Origin: Halomonas sp.
GTDB taxonomy: Bacteria > Pseudomonadota > Gammaproteobacteria > Pseudomonadales > Halomonadaceae
Length of the DNA: 10,793 bases
Assembly (NCBI GenBank): GCA_007129225.1
Contig: SKVX01000301.1
Span: forward strand, 1-10,793
Direction: 5' to 3'
A program made the position numbers and the translations under genes. This document shows positions 5,196 to 10,793 of the stretch, in pieces (position 1 is the first letter of the stretch; every line of letters begins with the position of its first letter). The notes beneath the pieces are model-generated. The model did no database searches, had not been told where the DNA came from, and saw nothing but the letters and a program-made list of their open reading frames with translations.

Positions 5196-6390
5196 GCCAC
5201 AGGCAATCAACGGTGTCGCCGGGTGCGATGCGTGATTGCTCGGGTATCACGGCCAGTGCATCGGCACCGACGCAGGAAGAGAGCACGCCAGAGTTCTGAT
5301 CGCGAAACGCCCTCGCCACGATCCCTTGCTCACCGAACTCGAGCACCACGCGCATATAGTGGCGACGAGGGCCGGTGCTGGTCGCGAAATCGGCCCGGGC
5401 CGAAAGTGTCGGCAGCTCGGCAAGGGCCGGGCAGCCGAGCAGGGCGCCCATCAGGGGGCGAAGGAACAGCCAGGCACCGACGAAGCATGACACGGGGTTA
5501 CCCGGCAGGCCGACGAAGCGCACTGGCCTGCCGCCTTCCCCGGGCAGTCGCCCCAGGGCGAGTGGCTTGCCGGGCCTTATGGCCAGGCGCCAGAGGTCGA
5601 GCCGACCGATGGATTCCACGGCGGCACGCACGTGGTCTTCCTCACCCACGCTGACGCCGCCGGTGGAGATCACCACATCCGCCTGCCGGGCGGCCCGGCT
5701 CAGGATGGCACGGGTGCCTTCCGGGTCGTCGGGTACGGAGGCCACGAGAACCACCTCGGCGCCGAAGCGTTCCAGCAGTTGCCTGAGCATGGGGCGGTTG
5801 GAGTTGTAGATCTGTCCCGGGGCCAGGGGCTGCCCCGGCTCGATGATCTCGTCACCGGTTGAGAGCAGGGCGACACGGGGGCGACGACGCACCACCACCT
5901 CGGTGATGCCCTGTCCCGCAAGATGGCCCAATGCGGCGGCATCGAGGCGTACACCGGCATCGAGCAGCGGCGCACCCGCCCGAACGTCGCGGCCACGGCG
6001 GCGCACGTTATCACCGGCCGGGATATCCGCGGGGATAGCTGCCAGGTTGTCCTTCTCCTCGACGCGCTCCTGCATCACCACGCAGTCGGCCCCGGGCGGC
6101 AGCTCGCCGCCGGTGAAGATCCGTGCGCAGCTTTTCGGCGATAGCGGCTGGACGAGAGTCCCCGCGGTGATGCGCTGCGTGATCGGCAGTGACCGCCCCG
6201 CATCGTCATGATGCAGGGCATAGCCGTCCATGGCGCTGCTGTCGAAGGGGGGCACGTCGCGTCGGGCCGGCACCGCATCGGATAGCACCCGCCCCGCGGC
6301 ATGGCTGCAGCTCACCAGCTCCGTCGGTAGTGGGGCGACATCCTCGAGCAGCGTCGTGAGTGCGGCCTCTATCGGTTGCATCTCAGCCAT
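5182..6390 (-). CDS. moeA: MoeA, molybdopterin molybdenumtransferase
   Basis: MoeA inserts molybdate into adenylylated molybdopterin to form active Mo cofactor in the cytoplasm. The 402-residue product (E. coli MoeA has 411) contains the family signatures PPFD.SAMDGYA (47-58), FTGG.LP.GAD (92-102), STGDE (177-181), GGVSVGEED (244-252) and LPGNPVSC (295-302). Asp55, Asp180/Glu181 and Asp252 correspond to active-site acids known from E. coli MoeA. The open frame extends 27 codons further upstream, but ATG 6388-6390 gives the usual N-terminus and an 8-base overlap with moaB, so I chose it. Only a weak GGGG precedes it, which fits translational coupling to moaB. It is the third gene of the run DUF1244-moaB-moeA. 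Confidence 0.95.
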   Translation of the reverse strand: MAEMQPIEAALTTLLEDVAPLPTELVSCSHAAGRVLSDAVPARRDVPPFDSSAMDGYALHHDDAGRSLPITQRITAGTLVQPLSPKSCARIFTGGELPPGADCVVMQERVEEKDNLAAIPADIPAGDNVRRRGRDVRAGAPLLDAGVRLDAAALGHLAGQGITEVVVRRRPRVALLSTGDEIIEPGQPLAPGQIYNSNRPMLRQLLERFGAEVVLVASVPDDPEGTRAILSRAARQADVVISTGGVSVGEEDHVRAAVESIGRLDLWRLAIRPGKPLALGRLPGEGGRPVRFVGLPGNPVSCFVGAWLFLRPLMGALLGCPALAELPTLSARADFATSTGPRRHYMRVVLEFGEQGIVARAFRDQNSGVLSSCVGADALAVIPEQSRIAPGDTVDCLWLRVD

Positions 6391-6904
6391 GCTGACCCCG
6401 GCCGGGTATGACCAGGTTGGCGAAGTTGCAGGGCTTGTGACGACTGTCGAGCTGCTCTGCCAGCAGACCATCCCAGGCGGTACGACAGGCCCCGCTGGAG
6501 CCTGGCAGGCAGAAGATCACCGTGGCATTGGCCAGGCCGCCCAGGCAGCGGCTCTGGATCGTCGAGCTGCCCACGTCCAGGAAGGAGAGCTGGCGGAACT
6601 GTTCGCCGAACCCTTCGATGCGCTTGTCCAGCAGCACCGACACGGCTTCAGGCGTCGAATCGCGACCGGTGAATCCCGTGCCGCCGGTGGTCAGGATGAC
6701 CTGAATGTCCGGGTCGGCAATCCACTCGGAGACGGCGGCGCGAATACGGTAGATGTCATCGATCACGATCCGGCGCTCGGCAAGCCGATGGCCCGCCAGC
6801 TCCAGGCGCTCGGCCAGCAGGGCACCGCTGCGATCAGTGTTCAGGTCCCGGGTATCGGAAATGGTCAACACCGCTATCGTCAGCGGTATCATCGGTTCGC
6901 TCAT
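6383..6904 (-). CDS. moaB: MoaB, molybdenum cofactor biosynthesis protein
   Basis: The 173-residue product is a MoaB/MogA-type protein, which binds molybdopterin and, in organisms where it substitutes for MogA, adenylylates it ahead of MoeA. Motifs seen are LTISDTR (13-19), LTTGGTGFTGRD.TPEA (71-87) and LPGSSGA (133-139), with E. coli MoaB at 170 residues. Its ATG (6904-6902) overlaps the TGA of the preceding DUF1244 gene as ATGA, and GGGAG lies 11 bases upstream inside that gene. Its stop overlaps the start of moeA. Whether it is the active adenylyltransferase or a non-essential paralogue as in E. coli depends on whether mogA exists elsewhere in the genome. Confidence 0.94.
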   Translation of the reverse strand: MSEPMIPLTIAVLTISDTRDLNTDRSGALLAERLELAGHRLAERRIVIDDIYRIRAAVSEWIADPDIQVILTTGGTGFTGRDSTPEAVSVLLDKRIEGFGEQFRQLSFLDVGSSTIQSRCLGGLANATVIFCLPGSSGACRTAWDGLLAEQLDSRHKPCNFANLVIPGRGQHG

Positions 6905-7224
6905 GACTGCTGTTGCTCCCGCTTGCGGGCCTGGAGGGCCTCGAAGGCAGCCAGCTGTTCCGGCGTGGCCTTCTGTTGATAGTGGGCTTTCCACTCCTCG
7001 TAGGGCATCCCGTAGACATATTCCCGGGCTGAGTCGTAATCCAGGTCGGCGCCACGCGCCTCGGCCGCCGATACCAGCCATTTGGAGAGGCAGTTGCGGC
7101 AGAAGTCGGCCAGAATCATGAGGTCGATATTCTGCACCTCCTTGTGCTCGTCGAGGTGTTGGAGCAAGCGGCGAAATGCCGCGGCTTCGAGCTCGGTACG
7201 GGTAGTCTCGTCGAGATTCTGCAT
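6901..7224 (-). CDS. DUF1244 family protein with CxxC motif
   Basis: The 107-residue product matches the DUF1244 family, small alphaproteobacterial and gammaproteobacterial proteins without assigned function. The hallmark segment runs from VQNIDLMILADFCRNCLSKW (30-49) to YVYGMPYEEWKA.YQ (69-83). Cys42 and Cys45 form a CxxC pair that could bind metal or do thiol chemistry. The C-terminus is charged and rich in Gln. There is no signal peptide or membrane segment. I chose ATG 7224-7222 because AAGGAG (7237-7232) sits at a good distance. The longer frame upstream has no better site. It leads the transcript with moaB (ATGA overlap) and moeA, which hints at a link to Mo-cofactor work. That link is inference from position. 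Confidence 0.88.
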   Translation of the reverse strand: MQNLDETTRTELEAAAFRRLLQHLDEHKEVQNIDLMILADFCRNCLSKWLVSAAEARGADLDYDSAREYVYGMPYEEWKAHYQQKATPEQLAAFEALQARKREQQQS

Positions 7225-7393
7225 GTAGGCGCTCCTTGTCAGGTTCGTCACAGGATAACAAAAGTGAGCGGCGTTGGTGGCCGCTGTCATGCTCTCGCAG
7301 GTGTATTTCACTGGCTACAGACAGCCCCCACCAGGGATGCGATCATGCCACCTCCCGCATACAGAACAGACACGTGGAACAGGGGTAAACGAG
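7225..7393. promoter_or_regulatory. Divergent control region, DUF1244-moaB-moeA and fdhD
   Basis: The two transcripts start 169 bases apart in opposite directions, so promoters for both must lie here. I see no pair of hexamers strong enough to name. GCGGC-gttggtg-GCCGC (7269-7285) is a 5-bp inverted repeat roughly in the middle-left of the gap. I see no large conserved structure of the molybdenum-cofactor riboswitch type. Confidence 0.5.
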
Positions 7394-8233
7394 ATGTCAT
7401 TCACTCGCTTCAGTCATGCTCGCCTGCCCACCACATTGGAGGTCGACGTGGTCGATGAGTTTGGCCAGTTACGTCGACAGGCCATTGCGGCCGAGCGCGC
7501 CCTGACGCTGTATCTCAACAAGCGTGAAATCGTCACCCTGATGACCCTGGGTGCCGACCCGGAGGCACTGGTGGTGGGCTATCTGCGTAACCAGGGGCTA
7601 CTCCAGAGCGCAGAGGATCTCCAGGCGGTACAGGTCGACTGGGACGTGGAGGCGGCCGCCGTCGTGACCCGGCGACTGCCGGACGACATGGAGGCCAGGC
7701 TGGGGCAGCGCACCGTGACCACCGGTTGCGGGCAGGGCACGGTCTTCGGGCGACTCCTGGATTCGACTTCGCTGACACGCTTGCCCGAGACGCGACTTTC
7801 GCAGTCGGTGCTCTATTCACTGCTCGAGCGCCTGGGTGACTACAACGAGACCTATCGCAGCGCCGGAGCGGTCCATGGCTGCGCGCTTTGCCGCCAGGCG
7901 GAGGTGCTGGACTTCGTCGAAGACGTGGGGCGGCATAACGCGGTGGACACCCTGGCCGGGCGCCAGTGGCTGGAAACCAGCGAGACCCGGGACAGCGACA
8001 TCTTCTATACCACCGGAAGACTGACCTCCGAGATGGTGCTCAAGGTCGCCCAGATGGGTATCAGCGTCCTGGTGTCACGTTCCGGCGTCACCCAGAAGGG
8101 CGTGGAGCTGGCCGAGCGCTTCGGCGTATTGTTGATCGCCCGGGCCAAGGGGCGTCACTTCCAGGCGATCAATGCCGAGGCGAGGTTGGAACTGGATGAC
8201 ATGCCGGTGCGGCGCCCGGGCGACCGTCGGTAA
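7394..8233 (+). CDS. fdhD: FdhD, formate dehydrogenase accessory sulfurtransferase
   Basis: FdhD takes sulfur from IscS and sulfurates the bis-MGD cofactor before it is inserted in formate dehydrogenase. The 279-residue product shows the family core: VVGYLRNQGLL (60-70), a Cys-containing loop TTGCGQGT (109-116), GAVHGCALC (158-166), FVEDVGRHNAVDTLAGR (174-190), TTGRLTSEMV.K.AQMGI (206-223) and VSRSGVT (227-233). The loop holds Cys112, matching the sulfur-carrying Cys121 of E. coli. The second Cys of the usual CxxC is Gly115 here, while a new CxxC pair (Cys163/Cys166) sits in the GG.H segment. AGGGG at 7381-7385 precedes ATG 7394. Formate dehydrogenase genes are not in the window. It converges on the regulator gene with an 8-base gap. 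Confidence 0.93.
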   Translation: MSFTRFSHARLPTTLEVDVVDEFGQLRRQAIAAERALTLYLNKREIVTLMTLGADPEALVVGYLRNQGLLQSAEDLQAVQVDWDVEAAAVVTRRLPDDMEARLGQRTVTTGCGQGTVFGRLLDSTSLTRLPETRLSQSVLYSLLERLGDYNETYRSAGAVHGCALCRQAEVLDFVEDVGRHNAVDTLAGRQWLETSETRDSDIFYTTGRLTSEMVLKVAQMGISVLVSRSGVTQKGVELAERFGVLLIARAKGRHFQAINAEARLELDDMPVRRPGDRR

Positions 8234-8241
8234 CGCTGCGC

Positions 8242-8874
8242 TCACGTGGTGTCCCCGTGGGTACAGACCGAAAGCACCACGGCATCCTCCGCGCTGGTCG
8301 AAACCAGCGCGTGGCCCATGTCGCTATCGAAGTAGATGCTGTCCCCGTGGGCGAGCTGCAACGGTTCGTAGAACTCGGTGTAGAGGCAGATCTCTCCTTC
8401 CAGGACCATCAGGAACTCTTCGCCGTCATGACGCACCCATTCGCTGAACTCGTCGAAGCTGCGTGCCCGCACGATGGTCTTGAAGGGAATCATGCGCTTC
8501 TGGGCCAGCTCACAGCTGAGCAGTTCATGTTCGTAGGTAGGGGTTGGGTGGTGTTCGCCCTTTCCCTGCCGGGTCAGGTCACGGCGTCCCATGGTGCGAG
8601 GCTGGACGCGAGGCGGTGTGAGCAGCTGTGGCAGGTCGATGTCGAGACCGTTGATCAGCTTCTGTACGGCGGTAAAGGTGGGTGATATCTGGTTGTTCTC
8701 GATCTTGGACAGGGTCGAGCGGGCCAGACCGGTGCGCTGGCTGACATCCTCCAGCGTCCACTGGTTGGCCAGGCGAAGCTCCTTGAGGCGTTCGCCGAGA
8801 CGTAGTGGTTCCACGAAGGGCTTGCGACCGGATGCAATACGCAGCGCGGCCTGCTGATCGGTGGTGGCTGGCAT
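8242..8874 (-). CDS. XRE-family regulator with C-terminal cupin domain
   Basis: The 210-residue product has a Cro/CI-type helix-turn-helix at about 26-83, with LEDVSQRTGLARSTLSKIEN (41-60) covering the helix pair. A cupin sensor domain follows at about 128-205. Cupin motif 1 is RHDGEEFLMVLEGE (148-161) and motif 2 is GDSIYFDSDMGHAL (177-190). His149, Glu152/153 and His188 are possible metal or ligand contacts. E. coli PuuR, a polyamine-catabolism repressor, has the same domain order. The start is uncertain. ATG 8874 lacks a ribosome binding site. An upstream TTG at 8898 has GGAG four bases before it and would add eight residues. It lies downstream of the deacetylase gene on the same strand and may control that locus, which is inference. 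Confidence 0.9.
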   Translation of the reverse strand: MPATTDQQAALRIASGRKPFVEPLRLGERLKELRLANQWTLEDVSQRTGLARSTLSKIENNQISPTFTAVQKLINGLDIDLPQLLTPPRVQPRTMGRRDLTRQGKGEHHPTPTYEHELLSCELAQKRMIPFKTIVRARSFDEFSEWVRHDGEEFLMVLEGEICLYTEFYEPLQLAHGDSIYFDSDMGHALVSTSAEDAVVLSVCTHGDTT

Positions 8875-8884
8875 GGGCAGGTTC

Positions 8885-8903
8885 ACTATAGGAAACAAGT
8901 TTC
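8885..8903 (-). promoter_or_regulatory. Candidate operator and -10 element of the XRE-cupin gene
   Basis: GAAAC-AA-GTTTC (8892-8903) is a 12-base perfect inverted repeat just upstream of the regulator, where an autoregulatory operator would be expected. It abuts TATAGT (8890-8885 on the minus strand), a good -10 hexamer, but no convincing -35 is found 16-18 bases away. If this -10 is used, the transcript would begin only a few bases before ATG 8874. Confidence 0.3.
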
Positions 8904-8999
8904 TCCAAAGCGTACCATAATTGGCGCGAAACGCATTGCCATAGCGACATTTACGCACCGGATCGCGACGGGGTGTTTCCTGGCCAGGAGGAATTCGCC

Positions 9000-9935
9000 T
9001 CAGCCGCCGAAGGGCAGGCCCAGCAGTGCACGCACGTGTGCCTCGGCACCGCGACCGAGCGAGGCGGGGTCGTAGCCTCCCTCCAGGACGGAAACCAGAC
9101 GATTGTCGGCATAAAGGGCGGCGATCTCCATGGCCATATGGGTCACCCAGTAGAAATCCTCGTCCTCCAGGCAGAGCTCCGCCATGGGATCCTCGCGGTG
9201 GGCATCGAAACCTGCCGACACCAGCACCAGCTCCGGCTTGAAGGCGTGCAGGGCCGGCAACCAGTCGTTCTCGATCTCACGGCGGAAGGCAACACTGTCG
9301 GTACCGGCATCCAGCGGGGTGTTGACCACGTTCTGCCATTCGCTGCGCAGGTAGCGCCAGGGGTAGAAGGGGTACTGGAAGCTGGTGCAGATCAGGATGT
9401 CAGGGTCGTCCTTGAAGATATCGATGGTGCCATTGCACTGATGAACGTCGAAGTCGAGGATGGCGATACGCCGGGCACCGTACTTGGCCCGGGCGTGGGC
9501 GGCACCGACGGCGACATTGTTGTAGAAGCAGAAGCCCATGGCATCGGTGGCTTCGGCGTGATGTCCTGGTGGTCGCACGGCGCAGAAGACATTGTCGGCC
9601 TGGCCGCGATAGACCTGCTCAACCCCGCGTATCACCGCGCCGGCGGCCATGCGTGCGGCCTGCAGGCTGTCGGGGTTCATCATGGTGTCACTATCCAGCG
9701 TGACGATGCCGGTTTCGGGCACGCACTTGTCCAGTGCCCTGAGATGACGTATCGGGTGAACCCGAGCCAGTTCATCCTCGGTGGCTTCACGGGCATCCGA
9801 CTGCATGGTCTGCTGAAGCAGCCCCGAGAGGGAGAGACGAGCCTGGATGGCTTCGAGCCGCAGAGGGCTTTCCGGATGTTCCGGGCCCATATGGTGAAGA
9901 TGGCAGTCCGGGTGGGTAATGTAAGCCGTGATCAT
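9000..9935 (-). CDS. Histone deacetylase-family amidohydrolase
   Basis: The 311-residue product has the zinc-dependent arginase/deacetylase fold signatures. RPPGHHAE (121-128) carries the His125/His126 pair, followed by GFCFYNNVAVGA (134-145). DFDVHQCNGT (161-170) carries zinc ligands Asp163 and His165. SAGFDAH (240-246) has the third ligand Asp244, and EGGYDP (285-290) the transition-state Tyr288. Such enzymes deacetylate lysines of proteins (AcuC) or acetylpolyamines (AphA). The sequence alone does not choose, but the divergent acetyltransferase gene favours a protein substrate. ATG 9935 was preferred to TTG 9956 because GGAG sits seven bases before it and the start then matches the family (MI.AYITHPDC). 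The regulator gene lies 125 bases downstream on the same strand. Confidence 0.93.
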   Translation of the reverse strand: MITAYITHPDCHLHHMGPEHPESPLRLEAIQARLSLSGLLQQTMQSDAREATEDELARVHPIRHLRALDKCVPETGIVTLDSDTMMNPDSLQAARMAAGAVIRGVEQVYRGQADNVFCAVRPPGHHAEATDAMGFCFYNNVAVGAAHARAKYGARRIAILDFDVHQCNGTIDIFKDDPDILICTSFQYPFYPWRYLRSEWQNVVNTPLDAGTDSVAFRREIENDWLPALHAFKPELVLVSAGFDAHREDPMAELCLEDEDFYWVTHMAMEIAALYADNRLVSVLEGGYDPASLGRGAEAHVRALLGLPFGG

Positions 9936-9964
9936 ATGGGCGCTCCACAATGACAAGGGTCACC

Positions 9965-9998
9965 ATAATGCCAGTAACCCCTTGCACAACAGTGTCAA
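9965..9998 (-). promoter_or_regulatory. Candidate promoter of the deacetylase gene
   Basis: A perfect -35 hexamer TTGACA (9998-9993, minus strand) lies about 60 bases before the deacetylase ATG. With a 16-base spacer the -10 would be the poor TACTGG (9976-9971). Alternatively, TGG-CATTAT (9973-9965) could act as an extended -10 without this -35. The 110-base gap must also hold the promoter of the divergent acyltransferase gene. For that direction I see only a weak TTGCAC at 9982-9987. Confidence 0.28.
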
Positions 9999-10045
9999 TA
10001 AGTCGTACACAGGATGTCAGGAACTGACTTGGTGGAGAAAGCGAC

Positions 10046-10793
10046 TTGGGCACCCGATTCCTGCGGCACTTCTTCGAGCCGCGAACCATTGCAGTGATCG
10101 GGGCATCGGAAAAGCCTCAATCCATCGGCGGGTTGGTCATACGCAACCTGCAGGAGGCCGGCTTTACGGGCTCCATCTGGGCGGTCAACCTCAAGGGCTA
10201 CGCGTCGGTCTTCGGCCAGCCCTGCGTGTCCCGCATCCGTGACCTGCCCGAAACACCCGACCTGGCCGTCATCTGTACGCCGGCACACAGCCTGCCCAAG
10301 GTGATCGCCCGGCTGGGACGGCACGGTGTGAAGGCGACCCTGGTCCTGTCCGGGGGATCTCATCTCGACGAGGCCGGTGAGGGCAAGGCGTCCATCCGCG
10401 AACGAATGCTGGTGGCAGCGCGGGAGTCGGGGATCCGGGTGCTGGGTCCGGAATGCATGGGGCTGATCGTACCGGGGCGCAAGCTCAACGCTTCCTACGC
10501 CAGTCAGCCGGTCAAGGCGGGCCGGGTGGCCTACCTGGGACAGTCGGGCATGCTCGGCAACGCCATGATCGATTGGGCTGCGGGTCGCGGTATCGGGTTC
10601 TCGCACCTCATTACCGTGGGCGACAGTGTCGACGTGATGCTTCCGGACCTGCTCGACTACATCAACCAATACTCCCCCACCCAGGCGATCCTGCTGCACC
10701 TGGAGCGCATCCAGGACTCCCTGCACTTCATGACAGCGCTGCGCGATGCCTCGCGTAACCGGCTGGTCCTCGCCATCAAGAGCGGACGGACCC
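10046..10793 (+). CDS. Pat/PatZ-type protein lysine acetyltransferase, N-terminal part
   Basis: The frame runs off the window after 249 codons. The visible part is the CoA-binding, NDP-forming acyl-CoA-synthetase-like domain: FFEPRTIAVIGAS (9-21), VLGPECMGL (132-140), LNASY (147-151), YLGQSGMLGNAMIDWA (163-178), GDSVDVMLPDLLDYI (192-206) and LVLAIKSGRT (240-249). It tracks E. coli PatZ (YfiQ, 886 residues) closely through LNAS, ILDWA, GFS, GDS.D and ASRN. PatZ acetylates acetyl-CoA synthetase and other proteins through a C-terminal GNAT domain, which lies outside the window here. A plain acyl-CoA synthetase alpha subunit is the alternative. The start is TTG 10046: an in-frame stop lies at 10025-10027, GGAG sits at 10033-10036, and no ATG precedes the conserved FFEPR. 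Confidence 0.85.
   Translation, partial: MGTRFLRHFFEPRTIAVIGASEKPQSIGGLVIRNLQEAGFTGSIWAVNLKGYASVFGQPCVSRIRDLPETPDLAVICTPAHSLPKVIARLGRHGVKATLVLSGGSHLDEAGEGKASIRERMLVAARESGIRVLGPECMGLIVPGRKLNASYASQPVKAGRVAYLGQSGMLGNAMIDWAAGRGIGFSHLITVGDSVDVMLPDLLDYINQYSPTQAILLHLERIQDSLHFMTALRDASRNRLVLAIKSGRT

Noticed and set aside
6391..6471. 27-codon upstream extension of moeA
   Set aside because: The extension lies within moaB and does not resemble any MoeA N-terminus. The ATG at 6390 gives the usual length and a typical operon overlap.
6905..7261. Long N-terminal extension of the moaB frame
   Set aside because: It is an out-of-frame reading of the DUF1244 gene. The ATGA overlap at 6901-6904 gives a MoaB of normal size.
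7225..7393. Possible molybdenum-cofactor riboswitch before the moaB operon or fdhD
   Set aside because: The gap is too short and lacks the extended multi-helix pattern. Only a 5-bp inverted repeat is evident.
8973..9953. 326-codon plus-strand open frame opposite the deacetylase gene
   Set aside because: The minus strand holds a complete deacetylase with all catalytic residues. The plus-strand frame is its GC-driven shadow.
9995..10726. 243-codon minus-strand open frame
   Set aside because: It is antisense to the Pat-like gene, whose frame matches E. coli PatZ throughout, and it has no recognisable domain.
1..10793. CRISPR array, rRNA, phage genes or toxin-antitoxin pair
   Set aside because: I looked for regularly spaced repeats, rRNA-like stretches and paired small genes and saw none. 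Apart from the IS end, the genes are housekeeping types.

Overview
The window looks like chromosomal DNA of a high-GC gammaproteobacterium. A halomonad (Halomonas or a relative) is my best guess, from protein resemblance and the order tRNA-Ser, yccA, tusDCBE, but I could not run a search. Nearly all genes are recognisable housekeeping families.

Left part (1-1486) looks accessory. It opens with the right end of an IS200/IS605-family element: a subterminal hairpin, a TCAA terminus and a decayed tnpB tail. An unrecognised, very acidic 146-residue protein follows, then a VIT1/CCC1-type iron/manganese transporter. Spot counts in the transporter give 52 and 55 percent GC, against 68 percent in a core line (4921-4980). 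The part ends at the 3' side of a minus-strand tRNA-Ser(TGA), which has its own promoter and terminator.

Middle part (1810-5195, plus strand) holds a Nudix hydrolase, the FtsH modulator YccA, the sulfur relay TusD-TusC-TusB-TusE (thiolation of the tRNA wobble uridine) and an AcpH-like acyl carrier protein phosphodiesterase. tRNA-Ser(UGA), yccA and tusE are also neighbours in E. coli, so this side of the tRNA is probably core.

Third part (5182-8233) is a molybdenum-cofactor block. A minus-strand, translationally coupled run, DUF1244-moaB-moeA, faces away from plus-strand fdhD. MoaB and MoeA complete molybdenum insertion into molybdopterin, and FdhD sulfurates the cofactor for formate dehydrogenase. 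The dehydrogenase itself is not in the window.

Right part (8242-10793) pairs opposite activities. A histone-deacetylase-family enzyme and an XRE-cupin regulator lie on the minus strand. Diverging from the deacetylase is the start of a Pat/PatZ-type protein lysine acetyltransferase, cut by the window edge. This suggests a reversible-acylation module with its own regulator. It is the most system-like arrangement here, though each gene belongs to a known family. I found no CRISPR array, rRNA, phage gene or clearly novel multi-gene system.
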